Assembly: GCF_001687325.1 (NCBI RefSeq)
Contig: NZ_LZRD01000011.1
Coordinates: 62,001-126,000 of the forward strand
Length of the DNA stretch: 64,000 bases
Source of the DNA: Streptomyces sp. PTY087I2
Lineage (GTDB): Bacteria > Actinomycetota > Actinomycetes > Streptomycetales > Streptomycetaceae
Reading direction: 5' to 3'
The position numbers were made by a program, and so were the translations under genes. Below, one piece after another: positions 34,474-43,023 of this stretch. The notes beneath the pieces were generated by a model, which was given only the letters and a program-made list of their open reading frames with translations, was not told the DNA's origin and made no database searches. The stretch's first letter is position 1; each line of letters starts with the position of its first letter.

Positions 34474-35445
34474 ATGCCCCCGCCCCCGCCGCCCCTGGGT
34501 CGCTCCCGTCGTCGGGGCAGCCGCTCGGACCACGTCTTCGACCCGGCCCTCGACGACGACGAACTCATCGCCGCACGCGGACAGTTCGTCCAGGGCAGAT
34601 GGTCCGAGGCCCGCACCCTGCTGGTGGCCACCGGGCGGGACTGGGACCGCCGCGGACATCGCGTACTCGCTCTCGCCGAGACCTCGTCCGCCGAGGACTG
34701 GGCCGGTGACTGGCTGCTCGTCGAACCCGAGAGCGCCGACGCGGCCGTCCTCCTGGCCTGCGCCCGGGTCGTCCGCGCGCTGCGGCCGAAGGCCAGGGCC
34801 GACGAGGCCGCCCGCGCCCGGGAAGCCTGTCTGGCCGCCGCCCGCCTCATCCCCGACGACCCCACCCCCTGGCTCGCGCTGCTCCTCCTGGACCGGGGGC
34901 GCGACGACGGCGCGGACGAGACCGGCAGGCTCTTCGAGGAGGTGCGTTCCCGCCACCCCGACCACCATCACGCCCACCATGTGATGACCGCGCTGCTCGC
35001 CGAGAGCGACCCCGCCGGCGGCCACGACCCGCTCCACGAGGTGTACGACTTCGCCGCCTGGGCCGCCGAACTGGCCCCCGCCGACTCCCCGCTGGCCGTC
35101 CTCCCGGTCGTCGCCCACGCCGAGCGCTACCGCGTCCTGGTCGCCGCCGGTATCGAGCCCGACGACCCGGCGCGCTCCGGGCACTGGTCCGGCCGCCGGG
35201 CCCGCCAGGTGATGAAGGCCGCCTTCGACTGGTGGCTGGAATGGGAGCGCGACGACCACCCGCGCCACCGCCTCGACCTGAACTTCCTGGCCCACGCCAA
35301 GGTCTGCGAGGGCCGGCCCGCCGAGGCCGCCGCCCTCTTCCACCGCATCGGCACCCACGCCACCCCCGCGCCCTGGTCGTACTCCGGCCGGGACCCCCAC
35401 GGGGCGTTCACCGCCGCCCGCGCCTACGCGCTCGGCACCCCGTAA
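34474..35445 (+). CDS. conserved hypothetical protein with TPR-like helices
   Basis: A 323-residue soluble protein. After a Pro-rich leader (MPPPPPPLGRSRRRG) it is mostly paired helices rich in Ala and Trp, e.g. WSEARTLLVATGRDWDRRGH, ARAREACLAAARLIPDD and PAEAAALFHRIGTHAT, spaced like tetratricopeptide repeats. I do not recognise a named family; similar proteins are common in Streptomyces. ATG 34474 is chosen over 34423. An APC permease follows 56 bp downstream, but no functional link is evident. Confidence 0.75.
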   Translation: MPPPPPPLGRSRRRGSRSDHVFDPALDDDELIAARGQFVQGRWSEARTLLVATGRDWDRRGHRVLALAETSSAEDWAGDWLLVEPESADAAVLLACARVVRALRPKARADEAARAREACLAAARLIPDDPTPWLALLLLDRGRDDGADETGRLFEEVRSRHPDHHHAHHVMTALLAESDPAGGHDPLHEVYDFAAWAAELAPADSPLAVLPVVAHAERYRVLVAAGIEPDDPARSGHWSGRRARQVMKAAFDWWLEWERDDHPRHRLDLNFLAHAKVCEGRPAEAAALFHRIGTHATPAPWSYSGRDPHGAFTAARAYALGTP

Positions 35446-35501
35446 AGCACGAAGGGCACCACCCCACCACCAGGAACCACGAGAAAGGGACCCATCCCGC
35501 C

Positions 35502-37073
35502 ATGTCGACCGGCAGTTCATTTTCCAGCGAGACCGGCACCACCAGGGGGACGGCCGATACCGGCGGGATCAACACCTACAAGGGCGAGGAACGCGCCCTG
35601 CGCGCCGACCGGCTCGGCACCCCCGGCCTTCTGCTCTCGGTGGTCGCGGCCAGCGCCCCGCTGATGGTGGTCGCCGGGGTGATGCCCACGGTCTTCGGCG
35701 TGATGGGCATCGTCGGCCAGCCGCTGCTCTACATCATCCTGGGCATCGTCCTGATGCTGTTCAGCGTCGGATACGCGGAGATGAGCCGGCACGTCCACAA
35801 CGCCGGGGCGTTCTACGCGTACATCGCCCGGGGCCTCGGCCCGACCGCCGGCGCCGGGGCGTCGCTCGTGGCGCTGGTGGCGTACAGCGCGATGCAGGTC
35901 GGCATCTACGGCATCCTCGGCTTCGAGGTCTCCGGCATCTTCGCCACGTACCTCGACATCGAACTGGCGTGGTGGATACCGGCCCTGGTCTCGGCGGCCG
36001 TCGTCGGCGTCCTCGGCTGGCTGAAGATCGACCTCAACGCCAAGGTGCTCGGCGTCCTGCTGGTCATCGAGTGCGCCCTCGTCGTGATCTTCGACATCGC
36101 CGCCGTGGGCAAGCCGGGCCCCGAGGGCCTGTCGCTGCACGCCTTCAACCCCGAGACCCTCACCGGTGCCGGGCTCGGCACCGCGCTCTGCTTCTGCATC
36201 GCCGCGTTCGTCGGCTTCGAGCAGGCCCCCGTGTACGCGGAGGAGACCAGCCGCCCGCAGATCGTGGTCTCCCGGGTGATGTTCCTCGCGGTCGGCTACG
36301 CCGCGCTGTTCCTGGCCATCAGCTCCTGGGCCCTGACCGTGGCCGCCGGACCCGGCTCCATCGCCGACACCTCCCTCAAGGAGGGCCCCGGCATGCTGTT
36401 CGGCCTCACCGAGGAGCGGCTCGGCTCCACCTTCACCGACGTCCTGCACATCCTCTTCGTCACCGGGATGTTCGCCGCCCTGCTCAGCTTCCACAACGTC
36501 GTGGCCCGCTACGCGTTCGCGATGGGCCGCGAGGGCCTGCTGCCCGCGAGCTTCGGCCGCACCAACCGGGCGAGCGGCGCCCCCGGCACCGGTTCGCTGC
36601 TCCAGTCCGCCGTCTCCGTCGTGATCATCGCGGCGTTCGCGTTCACCGACGACAACCCGGTCGGCGACCCCACCGTCCCGGTCCTGCGGCTGTTCACCTG
36701 GATGGGCAACGTCGGCGCGCTCGGCGTCATCCTGCTGATGGCGGCCGCCTCCTTCGCCGTCATCGCCTTCTTCGTCAAGCGCGGCGCGGGCCGCGCGCAG
36801 GCCCCGCGGCTGGCCGCCTCCGCACTCGCCGGACTCGCGCTCCTGACGATCGCCGTCTTCACCGTCCGCGACTTCGACGTCCTCGTCGGCTCCGGACCCG
36901 GCTCGGCCCTCAACTGGCTGCTGCCCGGCGTGATCATCCTCGCCCTCGTCGGCGGCCTGGTGTACGGGGCGGTGCTGCGCTCGGTCAAGCCCGAGGTGCA
37001 CGCCCGGATCGGCCTCGGCAACGAGGCGTTCCAGCTGGAGAAGGCGGCCGAGAACGAGGCGTCCCGCCGCTGA
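35502..37073 (+). CDS. APC-superfamily amino-acid permease
   Basis: A 523-residue transporter with about 12 membrane segments. Conserved parts are GTPGLLLSVVAASAPLMVVA, AGAFYAYIARGLGP, CIAAFVGFEQAPVYAEETSR and FHNVVARYAFAMGREGLLP, typical of amino-acid permeases. The hydrophilic N-terminal 35 residues are Ser/Thr/Gly-rich. AAAGGGA precedes ATG 35502 by about 11 bases. The substrate is unknown. A strong hairpin (37119-37153) follows. Confidence 0.92.
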   Translation: MSTGSSFSSETGTTRGTADTGGINTYKGEERALRADRLGTPGLLLSVVAASAPLMVVAGVMPTVFGVMGIVGQPLLYIILGIVLMLFSVGYAEMSRHVHNAGAFYAYIARGLGPTAGAGASLVALVAYSAMQVGIYGILGFEVSGIFATYLDIELAWWIPALVSAAVVGVLGWLKIDLNAKVLGVLLVIECALVVIFDIAAVGKPGPEGLSLHAFNPETLTGAGLGTALCFCIAAFVGFEQAPVYAEETSRPQIVVSRVMFLAVGYAALFLAISSWALTVAAGPGSIADTSLKEGPGMLFGLTEERLGSTFTDVLHILFVTGMFAALLSFHNVVARYAFAMGREGLLPASFGRTNRASGAPGTGSLLQSAVSVVIIAAFAFTDDNPVGDPTVPVLRLFTWMGNVGALGVILLMAAASFAVIAFFVKRGAGRAQAPRLAASALAGLALLTIAVFTVRDFDVLVGSGPGSALNWLLPGVIILALVGGLVYGAVLRSVKPEVHARIGLGNEAFQLEKAAENEASRR

Positions 37074-37118
37074 CATTCCCGTACGGGAAACGTACGTACG
37101 GGACAGCACGTACAACGA

Positions 37119-37153
37119 AACGCCCGCCCCGGTGACGTACCGGGGCGGGCGTT
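37119..37153. terminator. bidirectional terminator between permease and gntP
   Basis: AACGCCCGCCCCGG (37119-37132) pairs fully with CCGGGGCGGGCGTT (37140-37153) around the loop TGACGTA. It lies between two convergent genes. Confidence 0.9.
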
Positions 37154-37182
37154 CGTCCGTTCTTCTTGCCGTACGGAACCGG

Positions 37183-38580
37183 CTACAGCAGCAGCGACAG
37201 CAGCAGGATGAACGCCATGGCCACCACGGAGATGATCGTCTCCATCACGGACCAGGTCTTCACCGTCTGCCCGACGTTCATGCCGAAGTACTCCTTCACC
37301 AGCCAGAACCCGGCGTCGTTCACATGGCTGAAGAAGAGCGAACCGGCGCCGACGGCCAGCACCAGCAGCGCCGCGTGCGAGGTCGACATGTCGGCGGCCA
37401 GCGGGGCGACCAGACCGGCGGCCGAGATGGTGGCGACCGTGGCCGAGCCGGTGGCGAGGCGGATCGCGACGGCGATCAGCCAGCCCAGCAGCAGCGCGGG
37501 GATCGACCAGTTCTCGGAGAAGTCCAGGATCATCTGGCCCACCCCGGCGTCGATCAGCGTCTGCTTGAAGCCGCCGCCCGCGCCGACGATCAGCAGGATC
37601 CCGGCGATCGGGGCGAGGGACTTCTCCACCGTGCCGGCCAGCCGGTCCTTGGTGAACCCGGCGGCCCGGCCGAGCGTGAACATCCCGACCAGGACGGCCG
37701 CGAGCAGGGCGATCAGCGGCGAACCGACGACCATGGTGACCTTCTGGAGGCCGTTCTCCGGGTTGTCGACCACGATCTCGACGAGCGCGTTCAGCAGCAT
37801 CAGGACGACCGGCAGCAGGATCGTCGCCAGGGTGGCGCCGAAGCTCGGACGGCGGTCCAGCTCCTCGGAGGGACGCTGCGGGATCATGTTCTCCGGCGGC
37901 TTGATGTCCACCCAGCGCGCGGCGTAACGGGAGAAGACCGGACCGGCGATGATCACCGTCGGGATGGCGACCAGCACACCGAGCGCCAGCGTCACACCGA
38001 GGTTGGCGTCCAGGGCGTCGATCGCGACCAGCGGGCCGGGGTGCGGCGGGATCAGCCCGTGCATCACCGAGAGCCCGGCGAGCGCGGGGATACCGATCCG
38101 CATCAGGGAGTAGTTGCCGCGCTTGGCGACGAGCAGCACGACCGGGATCATCAGCACGATCCCGACCTCGAAGAAGAGCGGCAGCCCGATGATCGAGGCG
38201 ATGAGGACCATCGCCCAGGGCATGGCCCGGCCGCTCGCCTTCGCCAGGATGGTGTCGACGACCTGGTCGGCCCCGCCGGAGTCGGCGAGCAGCTTGCCGA
38301 GGATCGCGCCGAGCGCGATCAGGACGCCCACGCCCGCGACGGTGGAGCCGAGGCCCGCGGTGAAGCTGGCGATCGTGTCGGCCGGGGCGGCCCCGGCGAA
38401 GGAGCCGAGCGCCAGCGAACCGATGGTCAGCGCCAGGAACGCGTGCATCTTGAGCTTGGTGATGAGGAGAACGATGACGGCGATACCCGCCAGGACGGCG
38501 ATGCCCAACTGAGCGTTGCCTGCCGAGGTGATCGTTTCGGCGGCGTCCGCTGCCAGCATCTCGACGCTGAGACTGGTCAC
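37183..38580 (-). CDS. gntP: GntP-family gluconate:H+ symporter
   Basis: A 465-residue carrier with about 12 membrane segments. Family motifs are GLPLFFEVGIVLMIPVVLLV, GLIPPHPGPLVAI and ATGSATVATISAAGL, together with FSHVNDAGFWLVKEYFGM. It imports gluconate for the kinase encoded 11 bp upstream. The start is the GTG at 38580, with AAGGACC before it. It converges with the APC permease gene. Control by the divergent gntR is expected. Confidence 0.95.
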   Translation of the reverse strand: MTSLSVEMLAADAAETITSAGNAQLGIAVLAGIAVIVLLITKLKMHAFLALTIGSLALGSFAGAAPADTIASFTAGLGSTVAGVGVLIALGAILGKLLADSGGADQVVDTILAKASGRAMPWAMVLIASIIGLPLFFEVGIVLMIPVVLLVAKRGNYSLMRIGIPALAGLSVMHGLIPPHPGPLVAIDALDANLGVTLALGVLVAIPTVIIAGPVFSRYAARWVDIKPPENMIPQRPSEELDRRPSFGATLATILLPVVLMLLNALVEIVVDNPENGLQKVTMVVGSPLIALLAAVLVGMFTLGRAAGFTKDRLAGTVEKSLAPIAGILLIVGAGGGFKQTLIDAGVGQMILDFSENWSIPALLLGWLIAVAIRLATGSATVATISAAGLVAPLAADMSTSHAALLVLAVGAGSLFFSHVNDAGFWLVKEYFGMNVGQTVKTWSVMETIISVVAMAFILLLSLLL

Positions 38581-38591
38581 GGTGATGGTCC

Positions 38592-39119
38592 TTAACTGTC
38601 GAGCCGGCGCAGCGCGGCGACGGCTCGCTGGGTGATTTCCTCGGGGGTGCCGGACACGTCGACGCTCACCCCGGCCTCGTCGGCCTGGAGCGGTTGCAGC
38701 GTCGCGAACTGCGAGTCGAGCAGCGCGGTGGGCATGAAGTGGCCCTTGCGGTCCGCCATCCGCTCCTCGATCAGCGCGCGGTCACCGGTCAGATGCAGGA
38801 AGAGGGCGTCCGGCGCCCCGTCCCGCAGCCGGTCCCGGTAAACCCGCTTGAGCGCCGAGCTGGAGACGACCCCGCCGACCCCCGCCCGCCCGTGCGCCCA
38901 CGCGCCGATGGCGTCCAGCCAGGGCCACCGGTCGTCGTCGTCCAGGGGGGTGCCGGCCGACATCTTGGCGATGTTCGCCGGGGGATGGAAATCGTCGCCC
39001 TCGGCGTACGGAACGCCGAGTTCGGCGGCGAGCAGGGGACCGATCGTGGTCTTGCCGGTTCCTGCCACGCCCATCACCACGACGACGTGGGGGGTGCTCA
39101 TGCGGGGTGCGGTGTTCAT
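38592..39119 (-). CDS. gntK: gluconokinase
   Basis: A 175-residue kinase (169 if the ATG at 39101 is used). The P-loop is GVAGTGKTT near the N terminus, followed by YAEGDDFHPPANIAKM and GVVSSSALKRVYRDRLR, all diagnostic for gluconokinase. It makes 6-phosphogluconate for the pentose phosphate pathway. gntP follows directly, and gntR is divergent. The 132-bp spacer has three palindromic sites. Confidence 0.94.
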   Translation of the reverse strand: MNTAPRMSTPHVVVVMGVAGTGKTTIGPLLAAELGVPYAEGDDFHPPANIAKMSAGTPLDDDDRWPWLDAIGAWAHGRAGVGGVVSSSALKRVYRDRLRDGAPDALFLHLTGDRALIEERMADRKGHFMPTALLDSQFATLQPLQADEAGVSVDVSGTPEEITQRAVAALRRLDS

Positions 39120-39167
39120 GGGGGTGTCTCGCTGTCTTCTTCGACATCGGTCCGTCGCGCTACTGAA

Positions 39168-39217
39168 ACCTATTAGGTACGACTTATTCAAGAGGCTGTG
39201 ACGTAAAAGTCGTACTT
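39168..39217. promoter_or_regulatory. gluconate operator region between gntK and gntR
   Basis: It contains ACCTATTAGGT (39168-39178, perfect 5-bp arms), AGGTACGACTT (39175-39185) and AAGTCGTACTT (39207-39217). The last two are the same half-sites in opposite orientation with centres 32 bp apart, about three helical turns. This is typical of FadR-subfamily GntR proteins and suggests co-operative binding by the adjacent GntR. Confidence 0.65.
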
Positions 39218-39251
39218 ATTATTCCTGTGGCCCGCCTCGTAGGCTTGACCC

Positions 39252-39953
39252 ATGACCACACAGAGCCAGGGACTGCATACACATGTGCTGGACACCCTGG
39301 GTCTGGAGATCTCCTCCGGCCAGTGCCCGCCCGGCAGCGTGCTGCGCACCGACGAGCTCGCCCAGCGCTTCGACGTCTCCCGTACGGTGATCCGCGAAGT
39401 GATCCGGGTCCTGGAGTCGATGCACCTGGTCGAGTCCCGCCGCCGCGTCGGCGTGACGGTCCGCCCCACCGAGACGTGGAACGTGTACGACCCCCAGGTC
39501 ATCCGCTGGCGGCTGGCCGGCGCCGACCGCCCCCGCCAGCTGCGCTCCCTCACGGTCCTGCGCTCCGCGATCGAACCCGTCGCCGCAGGACTCGCCGCCC
39601 GCCACGCCACCGCCGAGCAGTGCGCCGAGCTCACCGAACGCGCCCTCGGCATGGTCGCCACCTCGCGCGGCCAGCAGCTGGAGGGCTACCTCGAACACGA
39701 CATCGCCTTCCACCGCATCGTCCTCAACGCCTCCGGCAACGAGATGTTCGCCCGCCTCGGGGACGTCGTCGCCGAGGTCCTCGCGGGCCGCACCCACCAC
39801 CAGGTGATGTTCGAGGACCCCGACCCGGCCGCCGTCACCCTGCACGTCCGGCTTGCCGAAGCGGTCCGCGAGGGCGACCCGGAGGCCGCCGAGCGGATCA
39901 CCAAGGAGATCGCGGTCGGCGCCCTGCACGAACTGGACGTGCTCGCTCCGTAG
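39252..39953 (+). CDS. gntR: GntR/FadR-subfamily gluconate repressor
   Basis: A 233-residue regulator. The winged helix is at about residues 10-72 ([20 protein letters not shown]). The C-terminal FCD domain has the usual Arg and His metal ligands ([15 protein letters not shown]). It is divergent from gntK-gntP and matches the arrangement I recall at SCO1678-1680. Gluconate or 6-phosphogluconate as the ligand is known from homologues and inferred here. Confidence 0.93.
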   Translation: MTTQSQGLHTHVLDTLGLEISSGQCPPGSVLRTDELAQRFDVSRTVIREVIRVLESMHLVESRRRVGVTVRPTETWNVYDPQVIRWRLAGADRPRQLRSLTVLRSAIEPVAAGLAARHATAEQCAELTERALGMVATSRGQQLEGYLEHDIAFHRIVLNASGNEMFARLGDVVAEVLAGRTHHQVMFEDPDPAAVTLHVRLAEAVREGDPEAAERITKEIAVGALHELDVLAP

Positions 39954-40023
39954 GAGGTCTCCCACGGCGTACGGTGGTCCGCGATCGATCTTCGCGAAGC
40001 GCGGGAGCAGGGAGAGCAGGGTT

Positions 40024-41109
40024 ATGCCACAGCAGGTGCAAGCGGTCATCGCACCCGGGAAGAACGAGCCGGTGCGGGTCGAGACGATCGTCATCCCCGA
40101 CCCCGGTCCCGGAGAGGCCGTCGTGAAGATCCAGGCGTGCGGCGTCTGCCACACCGACCTGCACTACAAGCAGGGCGGCATCAACGACGAGTTCCCCTTC
40201 CTCCTCGGCCACGAGGCCGCCGGAGTCGTGGAGTCGGTTGGCGAGGGCGTCACGGACGTCGCCCCCGGCGACTTCGTCATCCTCAACTGGCGTGCCGTGT
40301 GCGGTCAGTGCCGCGCCTGTCTGCGCGGCCGCCCCTGGTACTGCTTCGACACCCACAACGCCAAGCAGAAGATGACGCTCCTCGACGGCACCGAGCTGTC
40401 GCCCGCCCTCGGCATCGGCGCCTTCGCCGAAAAGACCCTTGTCGCCTCCGGCCAGTGCACCAAGGTCGACCCCGAGGTCGCCCCGGAGGTCGCCGGACTC
40501 CTCGGCTGCGGCGTCATGGCGGGCATCGGCGCCGCCATCAACACCGGCCAGGTCGGCCGCGGCGACTCGGTCGCCGTCATCGGCTGCGGCGGCGTCGGAG
40601 ACGCGGCCATCGCGGGCTCCCGGCTGGCCGGAGCGGCGAAGATCATCGCGGTCGACATCGACGACCGCAAGCTGGAGACGGCGAAGAAGATGGGCGCCAC
40701 CCACACCGTCAACTCCCGCACCACCGACCCCGTCGAGGCGATCCGCGCCCTCACCGACGGCAACGGCGCCGACGTCGTCATCGAGGCCGTCGGCCGCCCG
40801 GAGACCTACGAACAGGCCTTCTACGCCCGCGATCTGGCCGGAACGGTCGTCCTCGTCGGCGTCCCCACCCCGGACATGAAGCTCGAACTGCCGCTCCTGG
40901 ACGTCTTCGGCCGCGGCGGCTCCCTCAAGTCCTCCTGGTACGGCGACTGCCTGCCCTCCCGCGACTTCCCGATGCTCGTCGACCTCCACCAGCAGGGCCG
41001 CCTCGACCTCGCCGCCTTCGTCACCGAGACCATCGGACTCGGCGACATCGAGCAGGCCTTCGCCCGCATGCACGACGGCGACGTCCTCCGCTCGGTGGTG
41101 GTCTTCTGA
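40024..41109 (+). CDS. mscR: S-(hydroxymethyl)mycothiol dehydrogenase / nitrosomycothiol reductase
   Basis: A 361-residue NAD- and zinc-dependent class III-type dehydrogenase. GVCHTD and GHEAAG provide the catalytic zinc ligands; [15 protein letters not shown] is the structural-zinc lobe; VIGCGGVG is the NAD loop. It oxidises the formaldehyde-mycothiol adduct and can reduce S-nitrosomycothiol. The next gene, a metallo-beta-lactamase protein, starts within its stop (TGATG), the same pair as Rv2259-Rv2260 in Mycobacterium. mshC in this window makes the cofactor. ATG 40024 is chosen. Confidence 0.93.
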   Translation: MPQQVQAVIAPGKNEPVRVETIVIPDPGPGEAVVKIQACGVCHTDLHYKQGGINDEFPFLLGHEAAGVVESVGEGVTDVAPGDFVILNWRAVCGQCRACLRGRPWYCFDTHNAKQKMTLLDGTELSPALGIGAFAEKTLVASGQCTKVDPEVAPEVAGLLGCGVMAGIGAAINTGQVGRGDSVAVIGCGGVGDAAIAGSRLAGAAKIIAVDIDDRKLETAKKMGATHTVNSRTTDPVEAIRALTDGNGADVVIEAVGRPETYEQAFYARDLAGTVVLVGVPTPDMKLELPLLDVFGRGGSLKSSWYGDCLPSRDFPMLVDLHQQGRLDLAAFVTETIGLGDIEQAFARMHDGDVLRSVVVF

Positions 41110-41738
41110 TGACCGCCCGCATCGACCACCTGGTCACCTCCGGCACCTTCGCCCTCGACGGCGGCGAGTGGGACGTCGACAACAACGTCTGGATCGTCGG
41201 CGACGACACCGAGGCGATCGTCATCGACGCCGCTCACGACGCCGCCGGCATCGAGACCGCGCTCGCCGGCCGTACGCTGCGCGCCATCGTCTGCACCCAC
41301 GCGCACAACGACCACATCGACGCCGCCCCTGCCCTCGCGGACGCCACCGGCGCCCCGGTCCTGCTCCACCCGGACGACCTGCCGCTCTGGCAGCAGACCC
41401 ACCCGGACCGCGCCCCCGACGGCACCCTCGCCGACGGCCAGGAACTCACCGTGGCGGGCACCACGCTCACGGTCCTGCACACCCCGGGCCACGCCCCCGG
41501 CGCGGTCTGCCTGTACGCCCCCGAGCTGGGAGCCGTCTTCACCGGCGACACCCTCTTCCAGGGCGGCCCCGGCGCCACCGGCCGGTCCTTCTCGTCGTTC
41601 CCCACGATCATCGACTCGATCCGGGACCGGCTGCTCACCCTCCCCGGCGACACCGCCGTCCACACCGGCCACGGCGACCCCACCACCATCGGCGCGGAGG
41701 CCCCGCAGCTCGACGAGTGGATCAAGCGCGGCCACTGA
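41109..41738 (+). CDS. metallo-beta-lactamase hydrolase, mycothiol-pathway partner
   Basis: A 209-residue glyoxalase II-like hydrolase. The metal site is THAHNDHID (about residues 61-69), with later ligands in TPGHAPG, FTGDTLF and HTGHGD. It is translationally coupled to mscR with a one-base overlap. By position it should hydrolyse S-formylmycothiol to formate and mycothiol, completing formaldehyde detoxification; this is an inference from gene pairing. It converges with the pseudouridine synthase, with 12 bp between stops. Confidence 0.9.
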   Translation: MTARIDHLVTSGTFALDGGEWDVDNNVWIVGDDTEAIVIDAAHDAAGIETALAGRTLRAIVCTHAHNDHIDAAPALADATGAPVLLHPDDLPLWQQTHPDRAPDGTLADGQELTVAGTTLTVLHTPGHAPGAVCLYAPELGAVFTGDTLFQGGPGATGRSFSSFPTIIDSIRDRLLTLPGDTAVHTGHGDPTTIGAEAPQLDEWIKRGH

Positions 41739-41750
41739 GAACCGCCTACG

Positions 41751-42689
41751 TCACCCCTCCGGCCAGGCGGAGAGCCGCAGCCCGCTCGCGAAGCGACGCG
41801 GCTCCCCGCCGACCGGATCGGTGAACTCCAGCACCCGCGCCAGCAGTTGCAGGGGCCGGCCCCAGTCCTCCGCCGCCCCTTCCGACTGCACCACCGGATA
41901 CAGCGGATCGTGGACGATCGGCAGCCCCAGGGCGTTCATATGGACCCGCAGCTGATGCGTCCGCCCGGTGGCGGGCAGCAGCCGATAGCGCCCCAGCGCA
42001 CCCCGGTGCTCCACCAGCTCCACGTAACTCTCACTGTTCGCCTCGCCCGGCTCCTCCCGGGCGGCCAGCACCCCGCGCTCCTTGACGATCCGGCTGCGTA
42101 CGGTCCGGGGAAGGGCCACGCCGGGGTCGTACGGGGCCAGAGCCTCGTACTCCTTCCGTACCCGCCGGTCCCGGAACAGCGTCTGGTACGCCCCCCGGTC
42201 CTCCGGCCGCACCACGAACAGCACCAGCCCCGCCGTCAGCCGGTCCAGCCGGTGCGCGGGCTGGAGGGCGGGCAGCTCCAGCTCCCGCCGCAGCCGGGCC
42301 ACCGCGGTCTCGGTGATGTGCCGCCCCCGGGGCATCGTCGCCAGGAAGTGCGGCTTGTCCGCCACCACGATCCGCTCGTCCCGGTACACCACCCCGACCG
42401 GGAAGGGCACCGGCTCCTCGGCCGCGAAGTCCCGGTGGAACCAGAGATACCGCCCGGCGGCGTACGGCTCCGAGCCCCGCACGGCGACCCCGTCGGCCCC
42501 CACGAACCGCCCGGCATCCAGCATCCCGGCCACCCGGTCCGTCCCGATCGCCCCGCCGAACCGCTCGGCCAGATGTTCCCCGACGGTGGCCCAGCGCCCT
42601 TCGGGATCCTCCGGAAGCCGCACCCGTACGGCATCGATCCCGTCCCGCTGGGGAAGAGGGGCGGCGGGCGGCTTCCTGCGACCTCGCAT
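41751..42689 (-). CDS. RluA-type RNA pseudouridine synthase
   Basis: A 312-residue enzyme that isomerises uridine in rRNA or tRNA. The active-site motif HRLDRLTAGLVLF has the catalytic Asp, and TGRTHQLRVHM is the second family motif. The ATG 42689 follows GGAGAGGGGGCGAGG. The frame is open further upstream but runs into the tRNA gene, so those residues are not real. Which uridine is modified is unknown. Confidence 0.92.
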   Translation of the reverse strand: MRGRRKPPAAPLPQRDGIDAVRVRLPEDPEGRWATVGEHLAERFGGAIGTDRVAGMLDAGRFVGADGVAVRGSEPYAAGRYLWFHRDFAAEEPVPFPVGVVYRDERIVVADKPHFLATMPRGRHITETAVARLRRELELPALQPAHRLDRLTAGLVLFVVRPEDRGAYQTLFRDRRVRKEYEALAPYDPGVALPRTVRSRIVKERGVLAAREEPGEANSESYVELVEHRGALGRYRLLPATGRTHQLRVHMNALGLPIVHDPLYPVVQSEGAAEDWGRPLQLLARVLEFTDPVGGEPRRFASGLRLSAWPEG

Positions 42690-42721
42690 CCTCGCCCCCT
42701 CTCCGTGATCGCCCGGTGACG

Positions 42722-42748
42722 CAAAAGAGCCCCACCGAAGTGGGGCTC
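42722..42748 (-). terminator. rho-independent terminator of tRNA-Leu
   Basis: On the minus strand GAGCCCCAC-TTCG-GTGGGGCTC has a perfect 9-bp stem and a stable TTCG loop, followed by TTTT. It lies 4 bp after the tRNA CCA end. Confidence 0.93.
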
Positions 42749-42752
42749 CTGC

Positions 42753-42840
42753 TGGTGTCCGAGGGGGGACTTGAACCCCCACGCCCGATAAAGGGCACTA
42801 GCACCTCAAGCTAGCGCGTCTGCCATTCCGCCACCCGGAC
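42753..42840 (-). tRNA. tRNA-Leu, anticodon GAG
   Basis: 88 bases including an encoded CCA (42753-42755). The acceptor arms GTCCGGG and CTCGGAC pair with one G-T. The anticodon stem CTAGC/GCTAG holds the loop TTGAGGT, giving anticodon GAG. A long class II variable arm (TGCCCTTTATCGGGCG) and the T arm GGGGGTTCAAGTCCCCC are present. There is no integrase gene or duplicated 3' end nearby, so it is not an occupied attachment site in this window. Confidence 0.96.
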
Positions 42841-43023
42841 AAGGTGTCTGTCTCGCGGGCCGTGCCCGTTCCGACGTGGAAAACCATAGCAAACATTTGA
42901 GGGTGCTCGATCACGCCCCGATGGCTGTGAACGGTGCGTGACGGGGGGTGTGCGGCCTTGGGCGTACGCCGTGGGCGCGGGAGGATGAGAAGGAGCAGCA
43001 CAGCGACAGTGGAGGGAACCAGC

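Noticed and set aside
42753..42840. tRNA-Leu as an integration site of a mobile element
   Set aside because: No integrase, no duplicated 3' end and only conserved core genes on both sides.
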